NCBI GenBank assembly: GCA_963748385.1
Contig: CAVVIQ010000012.1
Location: forward strand, 496,001-560,000
Length of the DNA stretch: 64,000 bases
Direction: 5' to 3'
Origin: Rhodoblastus sp963748385
Lineage (GTDB): Bacteria > Pseudomonadota > Alphaproteobacteria > Rhizobiales > Beijerinckiaceae
The notes beneath the pieces are model-generated. The model saw nothing but the letters and a program-made list of their open reading frames with translations. It was not told the origin of the DNA and did not search any database. Made by a program: the position numbers and the translations under genes. Within the stretch, counting starts at the first letter, position 1; each line of letters starts with the position of its first letter. Positions 37,685-46,758 of the stretch are shown here, piece by piece.

Positions 37685-39586
37685 TCAGGCCACCGCCGGG
37701 GCGCCGGCGGCGACATGGAAGGTCACGCCCGCCGCAAGCAGCGCCGAAAGCGGTTCCGTGAACTGCATCTGGAGACCGGAACCCGCGCCATTGGCGTTCC
37801 AGGGATTGTCGAGCGTGACCGTTCCGGCGGCGGCATTGACCGCGATGACCGCATACATATGGTCGCCGACCAGGTTAAGCGCGCTATCGTCGCCGCTGGT
37901 GCTCATCAGCACGTCCTCATCGCTGCTGAACGCCGAGCCGAGCGTGTCGAGCAGGCCGGTTATGGAAGACGCGCTGGTATAATCGCTCGAGGAATAATCG
38001 GTGACGCTTTGGCCGGTGATCGCGGTCAAGCCATTATCCCAGCCGCCGCTGATGTCGGAATAGGCGTTGACTCCATCGGTCTGCTCGCGAAATTCGACAT
38101 AGGCCTTTTCCACTATCGCCGACCAGAGCGCGCCCGAGGCGCCGCCATTGTCGAATTCGAGCGTGGAGCCGTCATACCATTGATAACCCCCCTGCATATT
38201 GGGCAGGTCCATGTTGACGGTCACATAATCATTCTGGCCGTTGAGCTGGAAATCGACGGTATACACGCCGTCGCCGTCGGAGGTGATCATGTTGCGGATC
38301 AGCGACGGGTCCTGAAGCGCGGTTTCGGCCAGAGCCGCTTCGAAATAGCAATCGCCGACCTCGCCCTGGTTGACATCGGTGAACAACGGGCCGGCGGCGG
38401 AGAACAGATTGCCGCTCGCGACCTGGTAGACGGCGGCGACCGGCGAACCGGCGAGCGACGGGTCGTCCGCGCCGAGGAACCACTTGCCGATCAATTCATC
38501 GACCTGCGTCTGCGTCGATGTCGCGCTCAGGTTTCCGAGCGCGGTCGCCGTGGACGATCCGCCGTTCCAATAAGCGTTGGCGGCGTTGCCGAGCACGACA
38601 TCGTCGAACAATTGCTGGACCATCGCGCTTGCGGAGATGTTCGAGGCGCCGCCGGCGTCGATCTCCTGCGCGACGGCCTGCAGCGCCGCGAATTTACCGG
38701 CGCTCATGCCGCCGCTGGCGGCGTCCTCCAGGATGGTCTGGGCGGCGGCGAAGGTCAGCGTTCCGCCGCTGAGATGGGCGGAGACGTCGTTCATGACGGC
38801 GTTGTAGTCGGCGTTCGATCCGGACGGCGTCGACGTCAGGGCCGCGAGCTGCGCCGCCGTCATGGCCGCGAGCTGCGTCGAAGAGAAGCTGGCGGCCTCG
38901 GCCGGGGTGAGCGAGGACAGTTCGGCGACCGTCAGACCCTTGACCGCAGCTACGCAGAGCGAGCCGAGGTTCGGCGCGACATAATTGTCGAAACTGGCCA
39001 GCGAAAGCCCGCCGACCTCGGAGGCGGTGAGCCCCGCGATTTGCTGCGCGCCGAAATAGGACAGGTTCATCGCGGCGAAGGCGGAAGAGGAAAGGCCGCC
39101 GATCTGCGCCGAGGTCATGGCCGCGACCTGATCCTTGGTGAAGGCCCCGATCTGCGAAGGCGACAGCCGATTGAGGAAGGCGTCCGACAATGTGGCGACC
39201 GCCGGGGTCGAGATCGCGGCGATCTGCGCGGCGGAGATGGCGGCGGCCTGTTTGGCGTTCAAGGCGGACAGGACAGCGCCGTCGAGCGTCGCGAATTGAC
39301 TGGCGGAAAGATAGGAAATGTCGGCCGTGGTCAATTTCGCGGCCTGCGTCGCGGTGAGGTTGCCGAGCGCCGTGGTCAGGCCGACGATCTGCGTCTCGGT
39401 CAGATAAGCGACGTTGATGGCCGCGAAATTGGCCGCGCTGAGGCCATTCAGCTGGGCCGGGCTCAACGCGTCGATCTGCGCCGCCTTGAAGGAGGCGAAT
39501 TGCTTCGGGGTCAGGGCGTTGAGCTGCGCGACGCTCATGGCGGCAAGCTGCGCGGGCGTATAAGAGGGCGTAAGAATTATGGGCAT
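37685..39586 (-). CDS. Calpain-family (C2) cysteine protease with N-terminal octapeptide repeats
   Basis: 633 residues. The N-terminal 250 residues are about 28 tandem eight-residue units of the type AQLAALTx. A linker follows (about 253-390), then a calpain-like catalytic domain (about 395-605). Its active site has all elements: oxyanion Gln407 and nucleophile Cys413 in NQGEVGDCYF, His576 in VGDHMYAV, and Asn594 in LDNPWN, plus the supporting LWSAIVEKAYVEF helix. No EF-hands and no classical signal peptide are seen. The start at the ATG at 39586 has GGAG ten bases upstream; the longer open frame lacks repeat character. It is probably an active thiol protease, but location and target are unknown. 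Confidence 0.85.
   Translation of the reverse strand: MPIILTPSYTPAQLAAMSVAQLNALTPKQFASFKAAQIDALSPAQLNGLSAANFAAINVAYLTETQIVGLTTALGNLTATQAAKLTTADISYLSASQFATLDGAVLSALNAKQAAAISAAQIAAISTPAVATLSDAFLNRLSPSQIGAFTKDQVAAMTSAQIGGLSSSAFAAMNLSYFGAQQIAGLTASEVGGLSLASFDNYVAPNLGSLCVAAVKGLTVAELSSLTPAEAASFSSTQLAAMTAAQLAALTSTPSGSNADYNAVMNDVSAHLSGGTLTFAAAQTILEDAASGGMSAGKFAALQAVAQEIDAGGASNISASAMVQQLFDDVVLGNAANAYWNGGSSTATALGNLSATSTQTQVDELIGKWFLGADDPSLAGSPVAAVYQVASGNLFSAAGPLFTDVNQGEVGDCYFEAALAETALQDPSLIRNMITSDGDGVYTVDFQLNGQNDYVTVNMDLPNMQGGYQWYDGSTLEFDNGGASGALWSAIVEKAYVEFREQTDGVNAYSDISGGWDNGLTAITGQSVTDYSSSDYTSASSITGLLDTLGSAFSSDEDVLMSTSGDDSALNLVGDHMYAVIAVNAAAGTVTLDNPWNANGAGSGLQMQFTEPLSALLAAGVTFHVAAGAPAVA
38831..39553 (-). 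repeat. Octapeptide-repeat array within the calpain-like gene
   Basis: In-frame repeats of about 24 bp. The protein period is eight residues with consensus x-Q-[LIF]-x-x-[LIM]-[ST]-x; successive units near the start include AQLAAMSV, AQLNALTP, KQFASFKA, AQIDALSP and AQLNGLSA. A few units are longer by two to four residues. The DNA units have diverged, so expansion is not recent. Confidence 0.8.
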
Positions 39587-39916
39587 GGCTGATCTGGCTC
39601 CGGACTCCTGCAACCCGTCGAACCGCGCCGAAGTCAGCCACATCGACAACCGCGGTCCATCATGGACGTGGCGAGGTTCGCGAAGCATTATGGTCGCGAT
39701 TTCTTGAATCGGGCTTAAGCCGGCGTGCGGAATTGCCAAGAAATGCTTGAACCTTCGTTAACCCGCATTTCTTACTCGAAGCCGTCCGCCGGCGATGGGC
39801 GCGAAAGGCTCCCCCGCCTTGCCTTTCCGGCTGGCCGCTACTATAAGCCCGGCTTCGCGCCCGTTTCCGACACCCCTGGAGGCGTGGGCGCGTTTCGTCA
39901 AAAAAGGATAGAACCC
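39587..39916. other. Divergent intergenic region between calpain-like gene and rplY
   Basis: 330 bp without a supportable gene. It must contain promoters for both flanking genes. It includes a ten-base palindrome GGCTTAAGCC at 39712-39721 and a TTAACC element near 39760, but I see no clear -35/-10 pair that I would defend. Confidence 0.5.
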
Positions 39917-40561
39917 ATGGCCGAGATCAAGACCCTCGCCGCCACGGTTCGCAGCGGGACCGGCAAGGGGGCCGCCCGCAGCGTACGTCGTGAAGGCAAA
40001 GTTCCAGCCGTCATCTATGGCGGCGGCGAAGCGGCGACGCCGATTTCGCTCGCCTACCGCGAAGTTCACAAGCTGATCTACGGGGGGCACTTCCTCACCA
40101 CGATTTTCGAGATCGACATCGACGGCAAGAAGGAACGCGCAATTCCGCGCGACTACCAGCTCGACGTCGTGCGCGATACGCCGATGCATGTCGATTTCCT
40201 GCGCCTCAAGGCCGGCGCGAAGCTCAAGATCGCGGTCCCGGTCCATTTCAGCAATCACGATGCGGCGCCCGGCCTCAAGCGCGGCGGCTCGATCAATGTG
40301 GTGCTGCACAATGTGGACATGATGGTTCCGGCCGACAACATCCCGGAATTCATCACCGTCGATCTCACCGGCCTTGACTTCAACGACTCGGTCCACATTC
40401 AGTCGGTGACCCTGCCGGCCAATTGCGCGCCGGTGGACAAGTCGAACTTCACCATCGCCTCGATCTCGCCGCCGGCCGGCGGCGCGGCGGCGGCGGCCGC
40501 GGAAGCCGCTGCGGCGGCCGCGGCGGCGGCGGCCGCTCCGGCCAAGGCCGGCAAGAAGTAA
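39917..40561 (+). CDS. rplY: 50S ribosomal protein L25/general stress protein Ctc
   Basis: Binds 5S rRNA in the large ribosomal subunit. 214 residues, the long two-domain TL5/Ctc form: an N-terminal L25 domain (ARSVRREGKVPAVIYGGGE, RDYQLDVVRDTPMHVDFLRL) and a C-terminal beta domain. It ends in an Ala-rich tail of about 35 residues encoded by GCG/GCC runs (around 40486-40545). The ATG at 39917 follows AAAGGATAG. A terminator-like hairpin separates it from pth. Confidence 0.95.
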   Translation: MAEIKTLAATVRSGTGKGAARSVRREGKVPAVIYGGGEAATPISLAYREVHKLIYGGHFLTTIFEIDIDGKKERAIPRDYQLDVVRDTPMHVDFLRLKAGAKLKIAVPVHFSNHDAAPGLKRGGSINVVLHNVDMMVPADNIPEFITVDLTGLDFNDSVHIQSVTLPANCAPVDKSNFTIASISPPAGGAAAAAAEAAAAAAAAAAAPAKAGKK

Positions 40562-40584
40562 GCCACGCCTTTTTACAACCTTCG

Positions 40585-40615
40585 CCGCCCGCTCAAAAAG
40601 CGGGCGGTTTCATTT
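40585..40615 (+). terminator. Probable terminator between rplY and pth
   Basis: CCGCCCGC (40585-40592) pairs with GCGGGCGG (40600-40607), followed by TTTCATTT. The stem is strong and the T-tract imperfect, so read-through into pth is likely. Confidence 0.65.
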
Positions 40616-40628
40616 CGGACGCTTTTTC

Positions 40629-41207
40629 ATGCTGCTCTTCGTCGGCTTGGGCAATCCCGGGAAAAGCTATGCCGGCAATCGGCACAATATCGGCTTCATG
40701 GCGCTCGACGCCATCGCGCGAAGCTGTGGCGCCGCGCCCTTCCGCAGGAAATTCCAGGGCGAGACGACCGAGGCGCGGATCGGCTCCGAGCGCGCGCTGC
40801 TGCTCAAGCCCGAAACCTACATGAACGAGAGCGGCCGCGCGGTGGCGGAAGCCGCCCGCTTCCACAAGATCCCGGTCGAGGACATTGTCGTCCTTCACGA
40901 CGAACTCGACCTCGCGCCCGGAAAGCTCCGGGTCAAGCGCGGCGGCGGCGACGCCGGCCACAACGGCCTGCGCTCGATCACCGCCCATATGGGCGGCGCC
41001 TATCGCCGGGTGCGGCTGGGCATCGGCCATCCCGGCGACAAGGCTTTGGTCCATGCCTTCGTCCTGAGCGATTTCGCCAAAGTGGATAAACCCTGGGTCG
41101 AGGTCTTGTGCGACGCGGTGGCGCAAAACGCGGAATTGCTCGCCAGGGGCGACGACGGCCTGTTCCAGACCCGCGCGCATGAGGCGATCCAAAAGGCGGG
41201 TTTCTGA
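40629..41207 (+). CDS. pth: Peptidyl-tRNA hydrolase
   Basis: Releases tRNA from peptidyl-tRNAs that drop off the ribosome. 192 residues with GLGNPGKSYAGNRHNIGF (catalytic His in RHN), LKPETYMNESGRAV, and VLHDELDLAPGKLRVKRGG followed by AGHNGLRSI. The rplY-pth order is widely conserved. Confidence 0.97.
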   Translation: MLLFVGLGNPGKSYAGNRHNIGFMALDAIARSCGAAPFRRKFQGETTEARIGSERALLLKPETYMNESGRAVAEAARFHKIPVEDIVVLHDELDLAPGKLRVKRGGGDAGHNGLRSITAHMGGAYRRVRLGIGHPGDKALVHAFVLSDFAKVDKPWVEVLCDAVAQNAELLARGDDGLFQTRAHEAIQKAGF

Positions 41208-41263
41208 AAACGGGCGTCCGGGGTTAAGCTCCGGCGCGACATTTTTTGGGCCGGAACCGCTTC

Positions 41264-42160
41264 ATGGACGACTTTCCCATCCGCTATGTCGAGCCCGTCT
41301 ATCGCCCGCCGAGCGAAGCCGACTCGCTCATCCTGCCCCTGACCGACGGCTGTTCGTGGAACCGCTGCACGTTCTGCGAAATGTACACGGCGCCGCAGAA
41401 GAAATTCCGCCCGCGCGACGAGGCCGAAATTCTCGAAACCGTCCGGCGCTGCGGCGAGGCCTTTGGCGACAAGGTCCGGCGCGTCTTTCTCGCCGATGGC
41501 GACGCCATGACCCTTTCGACCCGGCGGCTCGTCTCGGCGCTCGTAGCGATTCGTCGTGAGATGCCCGGCGTGCGGCGGGTGTCGAGCTATTGCCTGCCGC
41601 GCAACGTCGCCCGGAAATCGGTCGCGGAGCTTCGCGAACTTGCCGCGCTGGGCCTTTCCCTCGTCTATGTCGGCGCGGAATCGGGCGACGACGAAGTTCT
41701 GGGCCGCGTCAACAAGCGCGAGACGTTCGCCTCGACGCTCGAAGCGCTGGAGAAACTGGGCGCGGCCGGGATCAGGCGCTCGGTGATGATCCTCAACGGC
41801 CTTGGCGGGTCCGCGCTCAGCGCGCAGCACGCCCTGAATTCGGCGCGGCTGATGAACGCGGCCCAGCCCGAATTCCTGGCGACCCTGGTGGTCAGCTTTC
41901 CGATGGGAGAAGCGCGGTTCCGCGAAAAATTCCCCGATTACGCGTCGCTCGACGTCATGGGCCTGCTCGAGGAGATGGAGCGCTTCCTTTCCGCCCTGGA
42001 GCTCGAACGCACGGTGTTCCGCAGCGACCACGCCTCCAACTGGCTGGCGCTCAAGGGCGTGCTCGGCGCCGACAAGGCGCGCCTGCTCGAACATTTGCGG
42101 GCGGCGCTGGCGGCGCCGGACAACGCTCCCCTGCGCCCGGCCTGGGCGCGCGGCCTTTGA
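41264..42160 (+). CDS. Radical SAM protein with CX4CX2C cluster motif
   Basis: 298 residues. The iron-sulfur ligands are Cys30, Cys35 and Cys38 in TDGCSWNRCTFCEMY, a CX4CX2C spacing instead of the usual CX3CX2C. A radical SAM barrel follows with FLADGDAM, SSYCLPRNV, VYVGAESGDDEVL and VMILNGLGGS. The reaction is unknown. I use the ATG at 41264 rather than the TTG at 41246. It converges with the AlgX-like gene. Confidence 0.88.
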   Translation: MDDFPIRYVEPVYRPPSEADSLILPLTDGCSWNRCTFCEMYTAPQKKFRPRDEAEILETVRRCGEAFGDKVRRVFLADGDAMTLSTRRLVSALVAIRREMPGVRRVSSYCLPRNVARKSVAELRELAALGLSLVYVGAESGDDEVLGRVNKRETFASTLEALEKLGAAGIRRSVMILNGLGGSALSAQHALNSARLMNAAQPEFLATLVVSFPMGEARFREKFPDYASLDVMGLLEEMERFLSALELERTVFRSDHASNWLALKGVLGADKARLLEHLRAALAAPDNAPLRPAWARGL

Positions 42161-42167
42161 ACGAAGC

Positions 42168-43283
42168 TCAGGGATTCGCCGACAGGCTGCGTTCGGCGCG
42201 CTCCTCGATCACGAAATCGGGTTTTTCGGTCGCGACCAGCTGGTCGAACTGCTTGTCGGTCGGCCTGGTCCATTTGGCGTACATGTCGCCGAATTCGGCC
42301 GCCAGAAAGGGAACCAGCGCGTCGCCGAAGGAATCGTGAATCACCAGAACCTTGCCCTTCGCCCCCGGACAATGGGTGCGGGTGAACAGCTTGCGGCCGG
42401 CGGAGTCCCAATCCTTTTCGACGACCTGGAACTTGCAGGGCATGCTGCTTTCTTTCAGCATCGGCGCCGTCTCGCGGCGGTTGATCAGCGCCATTTCGGC
42501 GAGGTCGCCCGGGGCTAAGGCCTTCATCTCGAAATCCCCGTCCGTGAAAACCGGCGCCTGACGGTCGAATTTGGGCGCCATCGCCGCGAGGATCGGCCCC
42601 ATCGCGGCCGAAACGCCGATGTCGTTCCAATGGGTGTCGTCGCGCAGATAGACCTGGGCGTGGGCCTTGGCCGCGAGCAGGGCGGGACGCAGATCGACCA
42701 CCGGCAGGCCCGCCGCCTTGGCCATCTCCATGGTCTGGGAATATTGCGACGGCCGCGGCCGGCGCAGATAACGGTCGGACATGAATTCCGGATAGATCGT
42801 GTGCTTGTCGGGCGCGATCACGAATTCATAGCCAACGCCCTTGGCCGCGAGGCGGTCGCGCCGGCCTTCGATGCGCTCCTTCATCACGGCGAGGTCGCTG
42901 GCGCTCAAGGGCAGCGCGTTCTGGTAGAGTTCGAGCGAATGTTCGCCGGTATAGAACAGCCAGTCGTTCTTGCCTGGCGTCACCTGCTGGCTCGGCAGAC
43001 GTCCCAGAAAGGCCAGCGACACTTTGGAATCGAGCCGGATCAGCGCGGTGCGGAAACCGAAATTGTCGTTGAAAAAGGCCTCGAAATTTCTCGGGAATTT
43101 TTCCCATTGCCGCAGGCTAATCGGGAATTCCAGGCGCGCGAGCCGGCGCTTTTCGTTGGCGAGCGGATCGGGGTTGCCGACAAAGGTCAAAATCCCGCAG
43201 AGCGAGGTGGCGACGGCGCAGAAGCCCAGAAGCAGAACGCCATAGAGCCGGGCGATGCGGTCATGGTCGAGACTGAGGCGCAT
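42168..43283 (-). CDS. AlgX/AlgJ-like SGNH acetyltransferase
   Basis: 371 residues with an N-terminal signal anchor (residues 12-35), so the domain is periplasmic. It matches the AlgJ/AlgX acetyltransferase domain: NFGFRTALIRLDSK, DWLFYTGE, a catalytic Asp216-x-His218 in RDDTHWND and the nucleophile Ser318 in VIHDSFGD. Such proteins transfer acetyl groups onto an exported polysaccharide, fed by an MBOAT partner, which is encoded two bases upstream. No polysaccharide synthase is near, so the acceptor is unknown. Confidence 0.88.
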   Translation of the reverse strand: MRLSLDHDRIARLYGVLLLGFCAVATSLCGILTFVGNPDPLANEKRRLARLEFPISLRQWEKFPRNFEAFFNDNFGFRTALIRLDSKVSLAFLGRLPSQQVTPGKNDWLFYTGEHSLELYQNALPLSASDLAVMKERIEGRRDRLAAKGVGYEFVIAPDKHTIYPEFMSDRYLRRPRPSQYSQTMEMAKAAGLPVVDLRPALLAAKAHAQVYLRDDTHWNDIGVSAAMGPILAAMAPKFDRQAPVFTDGDFEMKALAPGDLAEMALINRRETAPMLKESSMPCKFQVVEKDWDSAGRKLFTRTHCPGAKGKVLVIHDSFGDALVPFLAAEFGDMYAKWTRPTDKQFDQLVATEKPDFVIEERAERSLSANP

Positions 43284-43285
43284 GG

Positions 43286-44755
43286 TCAGAACCGGAAATA
43301 GATGAAGGGATTATAGGCGCCCGTCGCCATCCGGGCGCTGGAAAAGACCGCGATGGCGACCAGCGCGGCAAGACGGAGGAACAGGATCGCCGTTCCGTCG
43401 GCGCCGATGCGCAGGGTTTCGATCCCCGGATGAATCACGCCGCGCGCCTGATCGGCGCGCAGGCGCCAGTCCGCTGTGACCCGTGTGAACAGGCCGGCCG
43501 AGACCGCGGCGCCGAGCACGAACGTCAACAGAAGCTGGAGGTCGATCATCTCGCCGGCCGAGACGCCGCCGGAGGCGCCGCGCCCGGCGAGCGCGGCGAG
43601 ATAAGTCCAGGCGGAGGCGAGATCGTTCGCCCGGAAAAAGACCCAGGCGAAGGTCACGACCGCCATCGCGTAAGCCCATGACACGGGCCAGGGCAGACGC
43701 GCCAGGCTCTTGCCGAATCCCGCCCGCTCGACGGCCAGGAAAAAGCCGTGCAGCGCGCCCCAGGCGACAAAGGTCCAGTTCGCGCCATGCCACAGGCCGC
43801 AAACCAGAAAGACGAAGACGAGATTGAACCAGACCCGCCATTCCACGACCCGATTGCCGCCGAGCGGAATATAGAGATAGTCGCGGAACCAGTTCGACAG
43901 CGAAATATGCCAGCGCCGCCAGAATTCCTGGATCGAGCGCGACAGATAGGGATAGTTGAAATTTTCGAGGAAATTGAAGCCGAAGATCCGCGCGATGCCG
44001 ATCGCCATGTCAGAATAGCCGGAAAAGTCGAGATAGATCTGCAAGGCGTAAGCCGCGAGGCCGAGCCAGGCGACGCCCGTCCCCAACTGGTCTCCCGGCA
44101 GGGAAAAAACCCGGTCGGCGACCTCACCGAGCGGGTTGGCGAGCAGGATTTTCTTGCCAAATCCGGCGAGCGCCCGCTCCGCGCCGGACACCGCGAGGTC
44201 GAACTTTTCCTTGCGCCCCGAAAGCTGTTCGCTGATGTCGTGATAGCGCACGATCGGGCCCGCGATGAGCTGCGGGAAAAAGGCGAGATAGAGCGCGAAA
44301 TCGACCGGATTTTCCTGCGCCTTGGCGTCGCGGCGATAGATGTCGATGACATAGGACAGGGCGTGGAAGGTGAAGAACGAAATGCCAAGCGGCAGGTGCG
44401 GGGCGTTGAAATTCACCGCCGGCCAGCCGAGAAGCGCTGTCAGATCGTTGAACTGGGCGACGAAAAAACCGGAATATTTGTAATAGCCGAGCAGGCCGAG
44501 ATTGACGACGACCGCGCCGGCCATCAGCAGATGCGCCGTCGCCCAGCCCCGGAAACGTTCGAGGAAAAGCCCGAACAGCCAGTTGACCGCGACCGAGGCG
44601 AGGATGACGAAAACGAAAAGCTGCTCGCCCCAGGCATAGAAAACAATGCTCGCCGCGAGCAGGACCGCATTGCGCGCCCGCCTCGGCGCGAGGAAGTAGA
44701 AAAATCCCGTCAGCGGCAGGAACAGAAAGACGAAGATCGGCGAACTGAAGACCAT
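43286..44755 (-). CDS. MBOAT family O-acyltransferase (AlgI-like)
   Basis: 489-residue polytopic membrane protein that passes acetyl groups across the inner membrane for polysaccharide O-acetylation. Typical segments are FFPQLIAGPIVRYHDI, SIQEFWRRWHISLSNWFRDYLYIPLGGNR and the catalytic-His region GLWHGANWTFVAWGALHG. The start at the ATG at 44755 follows AAAAGG. It pairs with the AlgX/AlgJ-like gene directly downstream. Confidence 0.93.
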   Translation of the reverse strand: MVFSSPIFVFLFLPLTGFFYFLAPRRARNAVLLAASIVFYAWGEQLFVFVILASVAVNWLFGLFLERFRGWATAHLLMAGAVVVNLGLLGYYKYSGFFVAQFNDLTALLGWPAVNFNAPHLPLGISFFTFHALSYVIDIYRRDAKAQENPVDFALYLAFFPQLIAGPIVRYHDISEQLSGRKEKFDLAVSGAERALAGFGKKILLANPLGEVADRVFSLPGDQLGTGVAWLGLAAYALQIYLDFSGYSDMAIGIARIFGFNFLENFNYPYLSRSIQEFWRRWHISLSNWFRDYLYIPLGGNRVVEWRVWFNLVFVFLVCGLWHGANWTFVAWGALHGFFLAVERAGFGKSLARLPWPVSWAYAMAVVTFAWVFFRANDLASAWTYLAALAGRGASGGVSAGEMIDLQLLLTFVLGAAVSAGLFTRVTADWRLRADQARGVIHPGIETLRIGADGTAILFLRLAALVAIAVFSSARMATGAYNPFIYFRF

Positions 44756-44925
44756 TTTTGCCTTTTCTGCCGATCGCGACGGGTCGCGGCCGACAAATCC
44801 CACATGAAGACGCGCGCCGGCCGCCGGCGCGGCGCGCGAGAAAGCGGACGCCGGTCTTTTGCGTCAAGCCGAGCGAAAAGGGAACCCAGGGCCGGCGCGA
44901 ACGACGAAAGACGGCAAGGCGAAGC

Positions 44926-45723
44926 TCAGAAGTTTCCGCCGTCGATTTTCGCGCCGATGATGGCGATCGCCTGTTGATAGACCGTGGCGGCGTTCCAGGC
45001 CTCGATCGCGGCGAAATTGGGCTCGCCGGGCTGATAGCCGGCGCCGCGCTGCCAACCGTGGGCCTTGAGATAATTGGCGGTGGACATCAGCGCGCCGGAC
45101 GAGGTTTCGAGATTGCCGACGCCATATTCCAGAACGGTCTTGGGCATGAATTGGGTCTGGCCGACCTCGCCATGTTTCGAAGAGCGGGTGCCGGCCGAAA
45201 ACGTGCCGCGGTCGATCAGGGTCAAAGCCGCGTAGAGCTGTTCGGTGAACATTTCGGGCCGCCGGCAGTCATAGGCCAACGTCGAGACGGCGGAAATCAT
45301 GTTTTCATTGCCCCGCTCCGCGCCGAACGCGGTCTCCATGCCCCAGATCGCGATCAGCGGTCCCGGCGGCACGCCATAGCGCTGCTCGATCTCACTGAAG
45401 AGGCCGGCGTCGGCCTGCTTCAGCTTGCGCCCGCGCGCCGCGATGATCGCGCCGCCGCGCTTGGCCATGAAGGCGTCGAGCGACAGGTGGAAGCTCTTCA
45501 TGCCGCGGTCGGCGTTGATCGTCGGCTGGTTGTAATGGGCGCCCATCAGGGCGGAAATACCCTGCTCGCCGACGCCATGCGCCCGGGCCTCCTGGGCGAA
45601 CTCCTGTTTCCAGGCTTCATAGCCCGCGCTGGACGAACCGCATCGGGCGGCCGCCGCCTGGCGCGCCGAGAATGCGAGGGACATAACGGCTATGACCAGC
45701 GTTGCGAATTTCCCGGCCTTCAT
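44926..45723 (-). CDS. Lytic murein transglycosylase (MltB-like)
   Basis: Cleaves peptidoglycan glycan strands with formation of anhydro-muramic ends. About 265 residues with a signal peptide (ATLVIAVMSLAFSARQAAAA). The family 3 lytic transglycosylase domain has the catalytic Glu in IAIWGMETAFG, then VSTLAYDCRRPEMF and GEVGQTQFMPKTVLEYGV. No lipobox is evident, so it is likely a soluble periplasmic form. No peptidoglycan-binding domain is visible. Confidence 0.9.
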   Translation of the reverse strand: MKAGKFATLVIAVMSLAFSARQAAAARCGSSSAGYEAWKQEFAQEARAHGVGEQGISALMGAHYNQPTINADRGMKSFHLSLDAFMAKRGGAIIAARGRKLKQADAGLFSEIEQRYGVPPGPLIAIWGMETAFGAERGNENMISAVSTLAYDCRRPEMFTEQLYAALTLIDRGTFSAGTRSSKHGEVGQTQFMPKTVLEYGVGNLETSSGALMSTANYLKAHGWQRGAGYQPGEPNFAAIEAWNAATVYQQAIAIIGAKIDGGNF

Positions 45724-45851
45724 CCTGCGGGCTCCTGCTGTTCTGACGGAAGGGGCGCGCCGGCGGAACCGTCCGGACGCCGCCTTCGCGCCTGCGAAAT
45801 GGCGCGGCATAATCGCAAAATGAGGCTCCGGCGCCTAGCCCGGAATTCATG

Positions 45852-46607
45852 CTATTTCAGGCTTTCCGCGACGGCGACGAGATTGGCGGGTTCGACGCGG
45901 ATGAAGCCCCCGCGCGGGCTGTCGATCTCCGCGATGAGCAGGAAGGACACGGAGATCGTGGCCGGCACGACCACCAGGAGAAAGGCGTTGAAGCGCGCCC
46001 CGCCGAAGCCGAGCAGGCCGCTGCACACGGCGGCGATCAGCGCCATCAATTGCCAGGCGGGGACGGGGATGCGATTGGCCCAGGCGGCGGCGACATAGCC
46101 CTGGGCGTTGAGCACGTCATTGGCCCCGCCGACGGCCAAAGCCATGACGGGCGTCGGCTGGGCCGCCGCCGCGTCGCGAACGATCGCCCAGATGTCGGCC
46201 TGGAGTTTTGCCTCTTCCCGCGCGAGCCGCGCGATTTCGGACGGCTCCTTGCCGGAATAATAAGCGATCCGGCGATCGAGATAGGCGCGTAGCGCCTTTT
46301 CCAGCGCCGTGCGGCTCGCCGGCGGCAGCAACTGGGCGCGGACGAATTCCGTCCCGATGGCGTTGGCCTCGGATTCTTCCAGATTCTTGCGCTGATCGTA
46401 GCGGCTGACCGACATGGAGAATGTGAAGCCGACGATCAGGCCGAGCAGGGTCAGGGTCGCGCCCTGCACGGCCGTGAACTCTTGCTGCTCCTCGCGCCGC
46501 AGCGGCCGCCAGATCTTCTGGCCGAAAAATCCGACGAGGGCGATCAGCCACAGGCTGATCAGGGTCACGGCGAACAGGCTCAGCGGGGTGTCGAGCAGCG
46601 GGCTCAT
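45852..46607 (-). CDS. DUF4239 (bestrophin-like) membrane protein
   Basis: 251 residues. Two membrane segments lie near the N-terminus (about 9-30 and 48-66), and two more after residue 185. The DUF4239 signature runs LLGLIVGFTFSMSVSRYD followed by EESEANAIGTEFVRAQLLP. Function is unknown; the family shows distant similarity to bestrophin channels. Confidence 0.85.
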   Translation of the reverse strand: MSPLLDTPLSLFAVTLISLWLIALVGFFGQKIWRPLRREEQQEFTAVQGATLTLLGLIVGFTFSMSVSRYDQRKNLEESEANAIGTEFVRAQLLPPASRTALEKALRAYLDRRIAYYSGKEPSEIARLAREEAKLQADIWAIVRDAAAAQPTPVMALAVGGANDVLNAQGYVAAAWANRIPVPAWQLMALIAAVCSGLLGFGGARFNAFLLVVVPATISVSFLLIAEIDSPRGGFIRVEPANLVAVAESLK

Positions 46608-46758
46608 GGGTCTTGCCAGTCAGGGGCGCGACTCGGCGCGCGCGTCGAGATGATGCCGGCCTGCGAGGCGCGCGGCAAGCGGGTCGGATGACTTCCAGCC
46701 GGCGCAAGCCGTGCTATGCTGCTCTGGCGCGCGGTCGGGAACGTTCCGGGAGGGGAAA

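Noticed and set aside
40486..40545. GCG/GCC tandem run suspected as a DNA repeat element
   Set aside because: It is the in-frame Ala-rich tail of ribosomal protein L25, a common low-complexity tail.
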